A program made the translations under genes and the position numbers. Positions 10,316-18,794 of a DNA stretch of 39,279 nucleotides are shown here, piece by piece. The stretch lies in NCBI GenBank assembly GCA_028292225.1, contig JAQGMV010000194.1, forward strand, positions 1 through 39,279, given 5' to 3'. Positions within the stretch are counted from its first letter, which is position 1. Each line of letters opens with the position of its first letter. The notes under the pieces are model-generated. The model was not told the DNA's origin, made no database searches, and worked only from the letters and a program-made list of their open reading frames with translations. The DNA is from Betaproteobacteria bacterium. Lineage in GTDB: Bacteria > Pseudomonadota > Gammaproteobacteria > Burkholderiales > SG8-41.

Positions 10316-10837
10316 CTACGTAAGCTTCAGATAACCCAGCCGGTAGTACCAGGCGACCGCTTGTCTGCTGCTTGCGTCGTAGCGCAGCGTGCCCAGCGCT
10401 TCGTTGTGGCAGAGCGCGTTCAACCACGGCGAAAGCGGCGGCTCGTCTTTCTCGATGTCGAGGCGGGTCTGCATGAGCCGCAGCAGGCCGGCTTCAGTCA
10501 GATCGCGCGCGTGCAGTTGCGCCTGCAGGTCGAGAAAGCGATTCCTCAGTCCGGTGTGGCGCTCGAGCCTGGCCGCCGGGGCGAGCAGTATGTTGATCAG
10601 GATCGATCCGGCAGTGATGCTCGAAAGTACGAGCGCCGCCGCTTTGGTGTCGACTTCGAGCAGCGCCAGGACGGCCCCGGCGCTTCCGATCAATGCCAGG
10701 AACTCGAGGCTTTTTCCGAAGGCTTCGAAAAAGACACGTCGTTTGTCGTGGTAGCACAGCGACTGCACGATGCTGAGTCGCAGCTGAGCGCGATCCTCTC
10801 CGCCGTCAAAGACCCGTTCGCGAGCGTTCGTCGTCAT
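10316..10837 (-). CDS. Two-TM protein with SLATT-like architecture
   Basis: RLSIVQSLCYHDKRRVFFEAFGKSLEFLALIGSAG, then a second hydrophobic segment and a long helical region ending in RLDIEKDEPPLSPWLNALCHNEAL; start overlaps upstream stop (ATGA). Confidence 0.55.
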   Translation of the reverse strand: MTTNARERVFDGGEDRAQLRLSIVQSLCYHDKRRVFFEAFGKSLEFLALIGSAGAVLALLEVDTKAAALVLSSITAGSILINILLAPAARLERHTGLRNRFLDLQAQLHARDLTEAGLLRLMQTRLDIEKDEPPLSPWLNALCHNEALGTLRYDASSRQAVAWYYRLGYLKLT

Positions 10838-11688
10838 TCGAGCTTTGCCCTCACGTCACGCGCAGCAAGCGTGCGCTGTGCATACAAAGCGCCGACCGCC
10901 TCGGCGCTGAGCACGAAGTTGTAGAACCGCACGTCGTCGAGTTTGCCTTTCCACGGCCACCTCGCGGAGCCGTCGTACTCGGCGACAAAAAGGTCGTGGT
11001 CGCGGTTGACCAGCCACCTGGGAATGCCGGTTTTCTTGGTGCCGTAGGGCTTACCGTCGATAAAGAACTGCGCCTCGCCGCGGGTGTTGTCGAGCGAAGC
11101 CACCACATGATGCCATTCACGCAGCGGGAGCTGATAGCCCGACTCGACGTGCATATTGCGTTCTTCGCCCAAGGCGATCCCGAAATCCAGATAACGGTCG
11201 TCCGCCTGTGCGCCTTTGGTCGTGGTGCACAGCCACCACCCATCGCGCCCCCAGGTGCTCTTGGCGGCGATGGTGGGCACATCAGCCGTCTCCGCCAGCC
11301 ACACCCACGCGGCAACGGTGAACTGTTCGGACGCCAGGCAATCGTTGTTACCCGCCGCGATCCAGTGCTTGCCTCCGAACTCCAGCGCCTGGCCGTGCAG
11401 ACCCGGGACGAGCTTCGGGTGATCGAATCGCAGCGGTGCGAAAGCGCGCGGGGCGAGCGCGAGCTTGCCATGATGGCCATATGGCCCCGCGTCAGGCGTC
11501 ATGTCGTCGATCACTTCATCGAACTTCCAGTGCGCGACGAGCCCCGGTCCCGCGCACTTGCCCGCAACGTGTGAGGTGGTCGGAGGATGGGTCGTGCGGT
11601 AGCGGCTATGCAGGACCATCGCCAGCGCCACGAGCCAGAGTAAGGCGAGCACGAGCACTGTCCGGCGGTATATTTTTATTCGGTTCAT
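10834..11688 (-). CDS. Membrane-anchored LamG / concanavalin A-like domain protein
   Basis: N-terminal TM; LVAHWKFDE, QFTVAAWVWL, WHHVVASLDNTRGEAQFFIDGKPYGTKK, GKLDDVRFYNFVLSAEAV are LamG hallmarks. Confidence 0.82.
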   Translation of the reverse strand: MNRIKIYRRTVLVLALLWLVALAMVLHSRYRTTHPPTTSHVAGKCAGPGLVAHWKFDEVIDDMTPDAGPYGHHGKLALAPRAFAPLRFDHPKLVPGLHGQALEFGGKHWIAAGNNDCLASEQFTVAAWVWLAETADVPTIAAKSTWGRDGWWLCTTTKGAQADDRYLDFGIALGEERNMHVESGYQLPLREWHHVVASLDNTRGEAQFFIDGKPYGTKKTGIPRWLVNRDHDLFVAEYDGSARWPWKGKLDDVRFYNFVLSAEAVGALYAQRTLAARDVRAKLE

Positions 11689-11713
11689 CGAGGCTTAACG
11701 TCTGCAGCAAACC

Positions 11714-11809
11714 TTATGCGCCGGCGCCCGGGCGTGCCCGAATAGTAATACGCCGCTTGCGCACGCACTTGTGCGGCAGTTCACAGACACGGACTTCAGC
11801 CTCTGGCAT
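11714..11809 (-). CDS. Candidate Arg-rich microprotein upstream of LamG gene
   Basis: 31 codons (MPEAEVRVCELPHKCVRKRRITIRARPGAGA) with GGGGGAG SD about 8 nt before ATG; ends 25 nt before the LamG start. Confidence 0.35.
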   Translation of the reverse strand: MPEAEVRVCELPHKCVRKRRITIRARPGAGA

Positions 11810-11829
11810 CGTGTGTCTCCCCCTTTCCC

Positions 11830-11854
11830 GGCCGCGCAAGCGGCCTTCTTTTTT
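11830..11854 (+). terminator. Rho-independent terminator-like hairpin (plus orientation)
   Basis: GGCCGC-GCAA-GCGGCC stem-loop followed by TTCTTTTTT. Confidence 0.65.
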
Positions 11855-11919
11855 GGGGAATATACAGATGAACGATATATTCGCATGTCTTCGGCAATCC
11901 CACAGCCTCGCCCAGGCCG

Positions 11920-12798
11920 CTACGTGCGTGCGGCGACCTGCCGCGCCATATCGATGATGCGCTGGTAGAAAGCCCGGTACGAGTAGACGGTCCACGCCTC
12001 GGTGAACATCACGCGGCTGATGCCTTCGAGTACGGTGGGGGCGTGATCTGCACGCTGCACGAGCGCCTGCACGTCGAACGCCGCATAGGCGCCGTCGAGG
12101 TGAGGGAGCGACAGGCTCGGGCAGCAGCCATAGAAGGTCACGCAGCCGCTGCGGATGCTGTTGAAGAGTTTCTCCGAGTGGTAGCCGTGGGTGGCGTGGT
12201 TCTCCGCGACGATTCGATAGCGATACCGGCGCGACGTGGCGGTCTCATCCTCGGCGTATCCGCGCCAGCTCGATAGAGGCCACGGCGCGAGGCTGTAGAT
12301 ATCGAGCGGCACTCCGCTGCGCTCGAGCCCGCGCGCCATCTCGAGGCGCGCCGGCGTTGGCCTGCCGATCCAGCAGACGCGGTCTTCGCGCCGATGCCAG
12401 CCGTCCAGCCGGGGATCGAGCCATACGCCTGCGAAATAAAGGCGCTGCAGATCATCTCCGGGCGCGCAGGCGAGCGTATTTTCCGGACGGGCAAACCGAT
12501 ATTCGAGCGGCGACGCTTCGCGCGGCTCGCCGAGGAGGACCACCGAGGACCGGTCGGCGCCGAGCCAAGTGCGAAAGGTGCCGCGCACATAACCCGCCAG
12601 GTCGAGTTGCCCATGGCCCGGCTTGCAGATGCGCACCTGCGCGGCGCCCGGGTCTACGCGCTGCCATCTCACGTTCTGCTCGCGCAGGAAATCCGCTACG
12701 GTCACGCCCGAGCGATCGATCGCCGAAGTGAAGGTCGGTTCCAGCGTCCACAGACGCGAAGGCGCTTCATAGAGGGTGAGCGGCGACATCGGCGCCAT
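11920..12798 (-). CDS. GT10 (fucosyltransferase-like) glycosyltransferase
   Basis: YRYRIVAENHATHGYHSEKLFNSIRSGCVTFYGC matches the GT10 C-terminal motif class (FxxxxEN...YxTEKLxxAxxxGxVPIxxG). Confidence 0.65.
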   Translation of the reverse strand: MAPMSPLTLYEAPSRLWTLEPTFTSAIDRSGVTVADFLREQNVRWQRVDPGAAQVRICKPGHGQLDLAGYVRGTFRTWLGADRSSVVLLGEPREASPLEYRFARPENTLACAPGDDLQRLYFAGVWLDPRLDGWHRREDRVCWIGRPTPARLEMARGLERSGVPLDIYSLAPWPLSSWRGYAEDETATSRRYRYRIVAENHATHGYHSEKLFNSIRSGCVTFYGCCPSLSLPHLDGAYAAFDVQALVQRADHAPTVLEGISRVMFTEAWTVYSYRAFYQRIIDMARQVAART

Positions 12799-12948
12799 AG
12801 TAATACGCCCGTGCCGCCGTTCAGATCATCGGGCCGAGTGCGCAAGCCCCTGGTGTACGTCGTAAAAGGCTGTCGCTATACTACGCGCGGTCAAGCGTCA
12901 CGGCATATCCTGCACGCCGTCGCAACGACGTCCAAGGGGAGGAACAGG

Positions 12949-13556
12949 ATGAATCGCAACGTAAAATAATGCTGATTGCCGGTGGTCTCCTGTCGCTGAC
13001 GTCCCTCGGGGCGCAGGCGCAGGCGCCCGGGGTCCAGCTCAATATGGATTCAGGGGTGTATATCGGCGCGGGCGGCGGCGGGTCCCGGGCGACCACGGGC
13101 TGCGCCACGGCGTGCGACAAAACGGACAAGACCTGGAATGTTTTCGTCGGGTATCAGCTCAACCGCAATATCGGGATCGAAGTCGGGTACGCGGACTTCG
13201 GCAGCCTGACGACCGGCGGCACGCTTTTCGGCGTGCCATCTGCTGCCCGCACCGACACCACGGCGTGGGACGTCACCCTCGTCGGCACGTTGCCGATCAC
13301 CGACAGGTTCTCGTTCTACGGGAAGCTCGGCGTCTTCCGCTACGACAGCGACGCGACCATGAGTGGAGCGGCGACCGGCACTGCGAGCGCGAAAGGGACT
13401 GCATTCACCATCGGCGGCGGGGTTCAATATGCGCTCACGGCCAACATCGCCGGGCGCTTCGAGTGGCAGCGTTACAACGACGTGGGCAACGGCGTTCCGG
13501 GGCTCGCCAAAGACGACATCAGCGTCTGGCGCGTGACCGGCCGGTACAAGTTCTGA
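12949..13556 (+). CDS. OmpA/OmpW-like outer-membrane beta-barrel; signal peptide interrupted by apparent frameshift (in-frame ATG at 12969)
   Basis: Alternating beta-strand pattern ending in RVTGRYKF; GVYIGAGGGGSRA, VFVGYQLNRNIGIEVGYADFGSL. SD GGGAGG serves ATG 12949 (MNRNVK*), while the main ORF begins at 12969. Confidence 0.75.
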
Positions 13557-13659
13557 CGCGCCGCACCCGGCCGGGCGTCGAATCCGCGCGAATCGCGGCG
13601 CACGTGAAGTAATCACTTCCGCGGCGTACGTCGCGCCCCTAATCTCGGCGCATCAGGAG

Positions 13660-13905
13660 ATGCGTCGCATGGGTATACACAATTCGGACTCGGCTCATTC
13701 ACCGGCAGGCGCCGCGAGCGAGGGCATGTCCGGCCTCGCCGAATGGATCAATCTCACCCACGCCTTGATGCAGCTCAAGGCCGGCGACGCGGCGGTCGCG
13801 GTGACCCGTCGCGAGCGTCTGCTCGCGCTCGAGCTGGTGGCATTCGACGACGGCGAGCTCATCCTGACGCCCCGCGGCCGCAAGGCGATCGGCCTGCGGC
13901 AGTAA
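13660..13905 (+). CDS. Small hypothetical protein
   Basis: Open ORF; possible wHTH-like C-terminus (ELVAFDDGELILTPRGRKAIGLRQ). Confidence 0.4.
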   Translation: MRRMGIHNSDSAHSPAGAASEGMSGLAEWINLTHALMQLKAGDAAVAVTRRERLLALELVAFDDGELILTPRGRKAIGLRQ

Positions 13906-13922
13906 GCGCTCGCAGCCGTTGC

Positions 13923-14048
13923 GGGTCGACGCCGGGCGAGCTCCCGGCGGCTCGTTGCACCGGTAAAGATTCCACGGGCTGAGCCTCCCGCACGCTGGCG
14001 CACGTAGCGATTCCACGCCTGGCGAGCCTCCTGCAGGCTCGTAAAACG
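13923..14048. repeat. About three degenerate 40-46 bp direct repeats
   Basis: GATTCCACG...GAGCCTCC occurs at 13969 and 14009 (40-nt spacing), with a weaker related unit from about 13923. Confidence 0.45.
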
Positions 14049-14121
14049 TTAAAGAATTCACGCTTCGAGCCGTTTACTTTCCCAGGTAAACAACAAGTCC
14101 GGGCAACTCGAGAGTGCCTGC

Positions 14122-14286
14122 ATGCAACATTCGTCCAAACATACCCGGGGGAGAGTGAGCGCCTGTCCGCCCGGCCTGCTCTTTTTCGTCCTGCTGTTCG
14201 TGGCTCAGCTCGCCTGTGCGGATGATCACGGTCGCGGGGGGCAGCGCGTTGCGCCTGCCGCCGCAGCAGGCTGGACATGCGCCTGA
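14122..14286 (+). CDS. Candidate small exported peptide overlapping the start of the GGDEF-EAL gene
   Basis: 54-codon ORF MQHSSKHTRGRVSACPPGLLFFVLLFVAQLACADDHGRGG... with signal-peptide-like core; its stop overlaps the ATG at 14277 by 10 nt. Confidence 0.35.
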   Translation: MQHSSKHTRGRVSACPPGLLFFVLLFVAQLACADDHGRGGQRVAPAAAAGWTCA

Positions 14287-15935
14287 CGACGGCGGTGGTG
14301 AGCGCCATCGGCCGCCGAGCTGCGGCCGTCGCACTCGCCGTCAGCCTGTCCCTGCCGCTCGCCTATTGCGGCGTCCGCTACGCTGCGACCGGCACCGGCG
14401 CCGGGAGCGACGAGGCGCTGCTGCTCCTCCTCGCGGCGGTCGCGCTCGGCTTCGGAACGCTCGCCGGTCTTCGCCTGTCGCCGCTGGGGGCCTTGCATCG
14501 TGCCCTGTCCGAGCTCGACGACGAACGCGAGCGCGCGGTCGTCTCCGCCCGCGACATGGCCCAGCAGCTTTCGTGGCAAGGCAGCCATGACGCGCTGACA
14601 GGGCTCGTGAACCGCAGCGAATTCGAGCGCCGCCTGGAAGAGCTCATCCGCGTGACCGCCGGGACCGAGCGCCACCACGTGCTGTGCTACATGGATCTGG
14701 ACCAGTTCAAGATCCCGAACGATACCTGCGGCCACGTCGCAGGCGACGAGCTCCTGAGACAGGTCACCACGCTCATGCAGGGCCGCATCCGCGAGTCGGA
14801 CACGCTTGCACGCCTGGGCGGCGACGAGTTCGGCCTCGTGCTCGACGGCTGCTCGCTCGAAAAAGGCCGCGAAGTGTGCCAGGCGCTGCTCGACGCGGTC
14901 TGCGCCTTCCGCTTCAGCTGGCAAGACAAGACTTTCGCGGTCAGCGCGAGCATGGGGCTGGTGCGGATCGATACCGACACCGTGAGCAAGGCTGCGCTGC
15001 TGAGCGCCGCGGATGCTGCGTGCTACACCGCCAAAGAGGCCGGCCGCGGCCGCCTCCAGACCTACGAGGCCGCCGACGCCAACATCGCGCGCCGCCAGCA
15101 GGAGATGGACTGGGTCGCCCGCATCACGCGCGCGATGGACGAGAATCGTCTCCTGCTCCACGCCCAGGAGTGCAGCGCGATCGTTCGCGACGACGGTGCG
15201 CCACTCCACTTCGAGCTCCTCGTGCGCATGCTCGACGAGCAGGGCAACATCGTCGCGCCCGGCGCTTTTTTGCCGGCCGCCGAACGCTACGACCTCATGC
15301 CGAGCATCGACCGTTGGGTGATCCAGGCGGCTTTTGCGGCCATCGCCAAAGTGATCCCGCATTTCGGCGGTCGCGCAGCGATGTTCGCGATCAACCTTTC
15401 CGGCGCCTCGATCAACGCCGATTTCCTGATCGACTTCGTGAAGCAGCAGACCCAAGCCCACGGGCTCGATCCGCGCTGCGTGTGTTTCGAGATCACCGAG
15501 ACGGTCGCGGTCAACCAGTTCCGGCGCGCGGCACACATCATCAAGGAGCTCAAATCGATGGGGTTTTGCTTCGCGCTCGACGATTTCGGCTCGGGCATGA
15601 GCTCGTTCGCGTATCTCAAGAACCTGCCGGTCGACTTTCTCAAGATCGATGGGGGTTTCGTGCGCGAGATGGACAAGGATCCGGTGAGCCGCAGCATGGT
15701 CGCGGCCATCAACCAGATCGGTCACGCAATGGGGTTGAAAACCATCGCGGAGTGGGTCGAGAACGAAGCGGTCCTGCGCGAGCTGCGCGTGATCGGCGTC
15801 GATTTCGCGCAAGGGTACGCGATCGGCAGGCCCAGCCCGCTGCCGGAGTCATCGGTTGAAGCCGGGGCAGGGCGCCCGCGCGTTTACGCTCACGCGTGCG
15901 CCGAAGCATTCGGGGGCGTTACAGCCGCCGCGTAG
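14277..15935 (+). CDS. Membrane GGDEF-EAL protein (EAL motif reads ELL)
   Basis: Two N-terminal TM segments; RLGGDEFGLVLDG with RESD I-site; FELLVRM, FALDDFGSGMSSFAYLKNLPVDFLKIDG. Confidence 0.92.
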   Translation: MRLTTAVVSAIGRRAAAVALAVSLSLPLAYCGVRYAATGTGAGSDEALLLLLAAVALGFGTLAGLRLSPLGALHRALSELDDERERAVVSARDMAQQLSWQGSHDALTGLVNRSEFERRLEELIRVTAGTERHHVLCYMDLDQFKIPNDTCGHVAGDELLRQVTTLMQGRIRESDTLARLGGDEFGLVLDGCSLEKGREVCQALLDAVCAFRFSWQDKTFAVSASMGLVRIDTDTVSKAALLSAADAACYTAKEAGRGRLQTYEAADANIARRQQEMDWVARITRAMDENRLLLHAQECSAIVRDDGAPLHFELLVRMLDEQGNIVAPGAFLPAAERYDLMPSIDRWVIQAAFAAIAKVIPHFGGRAAMFAINLSGASINADFLIDFVKQQTQAHGLDPRCVCFEITETVAVNQFRRAAHIIKELKSMGFCFALDDFGSGMSSFAYLKNLPVDFLKIDGGFVREMDKDPVSRSMVAAINQIGHAMGLKTIAEWVENEAVLRELRVIGVDFAQGYAIGRPSPLPESSVEAGAGRPRVYAHACAEAFGGVTAAA

Positions 15936-15953
15936 GCAGCGCCTCGCGGCGAA

Positions 15954-16873
15954 CTACGGCTGCGCCGGCTGCTGCCCGGCGTCCGCGCGTTCGATCCTGA
16001 GCGACACCGGAGCCGACCGGATGTTCAGGTCGCGCTGCGGGTTCGGTATTTCAATTCCGCGCTTGGTCAGCTCTTCCTCGAGCGCCCACAACACGCGCGA
16101 TATCGTCCGGGCCGGTTTCGTGACGAGCTCAGCGCCCACCCACACCCCGATCTCGAAATCGAGGCTGCTGTCGCCGAAGCGTTTCAAGAACACGGCGACC
16201 GGATGCTGCTCGTCGATGATGACCCCTTTCACGCTGTGTGCCGCGGCGAGCGCGGCCTCTCGCACCTGATTTTTGTCGGAGCCGTACGCGACGCCGAATG
16301 GTACGCGCATGACCCGGCTGCGGTCGCCGTAAGTCCAGTTGGTCACCGGGTGGTTGATGAATTCCGAATCGGCACCAGCACGTCGACCGCGTCGTTGGTG
16401 GTGATCCTCGTGTAGCGCATGCCGATTTCGACCACCGTTCCCCGCGTCCCCGATTGCAGGTCGACGAAGTCCCCGACCTTCAGGGTTTTCTCCACCAGGA
16501 TGATGATCCCGGAGATGAAGTTCTGGAAAATGTTCTGAAGGCCGAAGCCGATGCCCAGGCCGATTGCGCCGCCGAGGAACGCGAGGCTGGTCAGATCGAA
16601 CCCCATCACGTTCAGGCCGATCACGGTGCCGAAGATCCACACGACGTAGCGAACCAGGCGCGTAAACGCGTAGACCGTGGAGCTCGTCGCGTGCGCGTGA
16701 TGACCGCGCAACGCGAGGCGCCGCAGCGCGCTCTCGAGTACCGACGACAGCCACCAGACGAAAAGGAGCATCAGGACCAGCCCGCCGATCCGGGCGAGAG
16801 TGATCTCGGTGCCGCCCACCGTCAGGATGGGCGAGTAAATCCAGGCGTACAGGTTGTTCCAGTCCCAACTCAT
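15954..16873 (-). pseudogene. MscS-family mechanosensitive channel, interrupted by a frameshift near 16368
   Basis: MSWDWNNLYAW... GLGIGFGLQNIFQNFISGIIILVEKTLKVGDFV ...VDVLVP then frame change; continues as EFINHPVTNWTYGDRSRVMRVPFGVAYGSD... in the adjacent frame. SD GGAGG before ATG 16873. Confidence 0.88.
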
Positions 16874-17098
16874 GCAGCCTCCGGAAGTCTGTCGCAGCGA
16901 TGGGGCAATCAGCATGCCTCGCTTTTGAGGGACGGGGGATGGGGGTCAAGGCAAGGGCCAAGGGCAGCCGCCGGCCGCCCATAGGAACTAACGGCCTGTT
17001 CCGGCGGTCCATCAGGGTCGCGTTTTTGCTCCAAATCCTGTAAAAATCAGCCCCTTTCGTTTCCGCGCCGCTGGCCGTCCAGCGTAGCTGCTGGAAGC

Positions 17099-17119
17099 CT
17101 GCACGCGTCCCGCGTGCAG
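17099..17119 (+). promoter_or_regulatory. Perfect 9-bp hairpin in the prfC leader
   Basis: CTGCACGCG-TCC-CGCGTGCAG, 16 nt before the prfC ATG. Confidence 0.5.
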
Positions 17120-17135
17120 TTCGCTGGAAAAGCTT

Positions 17136-18737
17136 ATGTCCGTCGCCCAGGAAGCCGCCCGCCGCCGCACTTTTGCGATCATTTCGCACCCGGATGCGGG
17201 CAAGACCACGCTCACCGAGAAGCTGCTGCTTTTCGCCGGCGCGATCCACATCGCCGGCAGCGTCAAAGCGCGCAAGGCGAGCCGCCACGCGACTTCCGAC
17301 TGGATGGAGATCGAGAAGCAGCGCGGCATCTCGGTCGCGAGCTCGGTCATGCAGATGGAGTACCGCGACGCGGTGATCAACCTGCTCGACACCCCGGGCC
17401 ACAAGGACTTCTCCGAAGATACCTATCGTGTGCTCACCGCGGTGGACGCGGCGCTCATGGTGATCGACGCGGCCAATGGCGTCGAGGCGCAGACGCTGCG
17501 GCTGCTGGAAGTCTGCCGCCTGCGCAACACGCCCATCATCACTTTCATCAACAAGATGGACCGTGAAGTGCGCGACCCCCTCGAGCTGATCGACGAGATC
17601 GAGCGCGTGCTCGGCATGCCGGTGGTGCCGTTCACATGGCCGGTCGGCATGGGCAAGCGCTTCGGCGGTGTCTTCGACATTCGCCAGGACCGCATGCGGG
17701 TCTTCCGCGCGGGCGAGGACCGCCGCAGCTTTGATGACGACGTGATCGAAGGTCTCGGCAACCCCGAGAACCTCGAGCGGTTCGGCGATGCTTTCGAGCA
17801 GGCGAAAAACGAGATCGAGCTCGTCCGGGGCGCGTCTCCCGATTTCGACCGCGCGGCTTTCCTCGCGGGGCAGCAGACCCCGGTCTTCTTCGGTTCGGCC
17901 ATCAACAACTTCGGCGTGAAAGAGACGCTCGACGCGCTGATCGATCTGGCGCCCCCGCCGGGACCGAAAGAAGCGATCCAGCGCATGGTCGAGCCCACCG
18001 AAGAGAAATTCACGGGCGTGGTGTTCAAGATCCAGGCGAACATGGATCCCGCGCACCGCGACCGCGTCGCTTTCGTGCGCGTGTACTCGGGACGCTTCGA
18101 TCGAGGCATGAACCTGAAGATCAGCCGCAACGGCAAGGATCTGCGCACCAACAACGTCGTCTCGTTTCTCTCGCAACGGCGCGACCTGCTCGAGGAAGCG
18201 TTCCCCGGCGATGTGATCGGCATCCCGAACCACGGCGTGCTGCAGCTCGGCGACACCCTGACCGAGGGCGAAAAGCTGCAATTCACGGGGCTGCCTTTTT
18301 TCGCGCCCGAGATCTTCTATTCGGTCGAGCTTGCCGATCCGCTGCGCAGCAAGCAGCTGCGTGCAGGTCTCGCGCAGCTGGGCGAAGAAGGGGCGATCCA
18401 GGTATTTCGTCCGCACGCCGGCGGCGCGCTGCTGCTCGGCGCGGTAGGCCAGCTTCAGCTCGAAGTCGTGGCGCACCGTTTGAAGCACGAGTACGGCGTC
18501 GATGCGCGGCTGGCGCCTGCGCGGCACAAATATGCGCGCTGGATCACGGCAGACGACGAGCGCGAGTTGAAGCGCTTCATCGACAACAACGCGCATCGCA
18601 TCGCGTACGACGTGGTGGAAGCGCCGACTTTTCTAGCGGGGCACGCGACCGAGCTCACAGCGGCCGCCGACAACTGGAGCAAAGTGCAGTTTCACGCGCT
18701 GCGCGAGCACGCGGGTCTCGTGTTCCAGTCCGCCTGA
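17136..18737 (+). CDS. prfC: Peptide chain release factor 3
   Basis: RRRTFAIISHPDAGKTTLTEKLLLF, KARKASRHATSDWMEIEKQRGISVASSVMQMEY, LLDTPGHKDFSEDTYR; full-length 533 aa. Confidence 0.97.
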   Translation: MSVAQEAARRRTFAIISHPDAGKTTLTEKLLLFAGAIHIAGSVKARKASRHATSDWMEIEKQRGISVASSVMQMEYRDAVINLLDTPGHKDFSEDTYRVLTAVDAALMVIDAANGVEAQTLRLLEVCRLRNTPIITFINKMDREVRDPLELIDEIERVLGMPVVPFTWPVGMGKRFGGVFDIRQDRMRVFRAGEDRRSFDDDVIEGLGNPENLERFGDAFEQAKNEIELVRGASPDFDRAAFLAGQQTPVFFGSAINNFGVKETLDALIDLAPPPGPKEAIQRMVEPTEEKFTGVVFKIQANMDPAHRDRVAFVRVYSGRFDRGMNLKISRNGKDLRTNNVVSFLSQRRDLLEEAFPGDVIGIPNHGVLQLGDTLTEGEKLQFTGLPFFAPEIFYSVELADPLRSKQLRAGLAQLGEEGAIQVFRPHAGGALLLGAVGQLQLEVVAHRLKHEYGVDARLAPARHKYARWITADDERELKRFIDNNAHRIAYDVVEAPTFLAGHATELTAAADNWSKVQFHALREHAGLVFQSA

Positions 18738-18794
18738 GGGCGATCAGGCACGGCGCTTGACTGTAGCCGGATAAAAACCGACGCTCGACCCTCC

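Noticed and set aside
11745-12812. ATAGTAATACGCC shared upstream of the LamG and GT10 genes as a possible common promoter element
   Set aside because: 13-nt identity is within chance for this window; distances to the two start codons differ, and no clear -35 is visible.
1-14276. Possible c-di-GMP riboswitch linked to the three GGDEF genes
   Set aside because: No convincing GEMM-type conserved core was found in the leaders of the three genes.
14684-15859. 391-aa plus-strand alternative frame
   Set aside because: Arg/Pro-rich out-of-frame translation of the GGDEF-EAL gene.
15954-18596. 880-aa minus-strand ORF
   Set aside because: Only its C-terminal part is real (frameshifted MscS). The rest is antisense to prfC and has no recognisable domain; long antisense frames are expected in GC-rich DNA.
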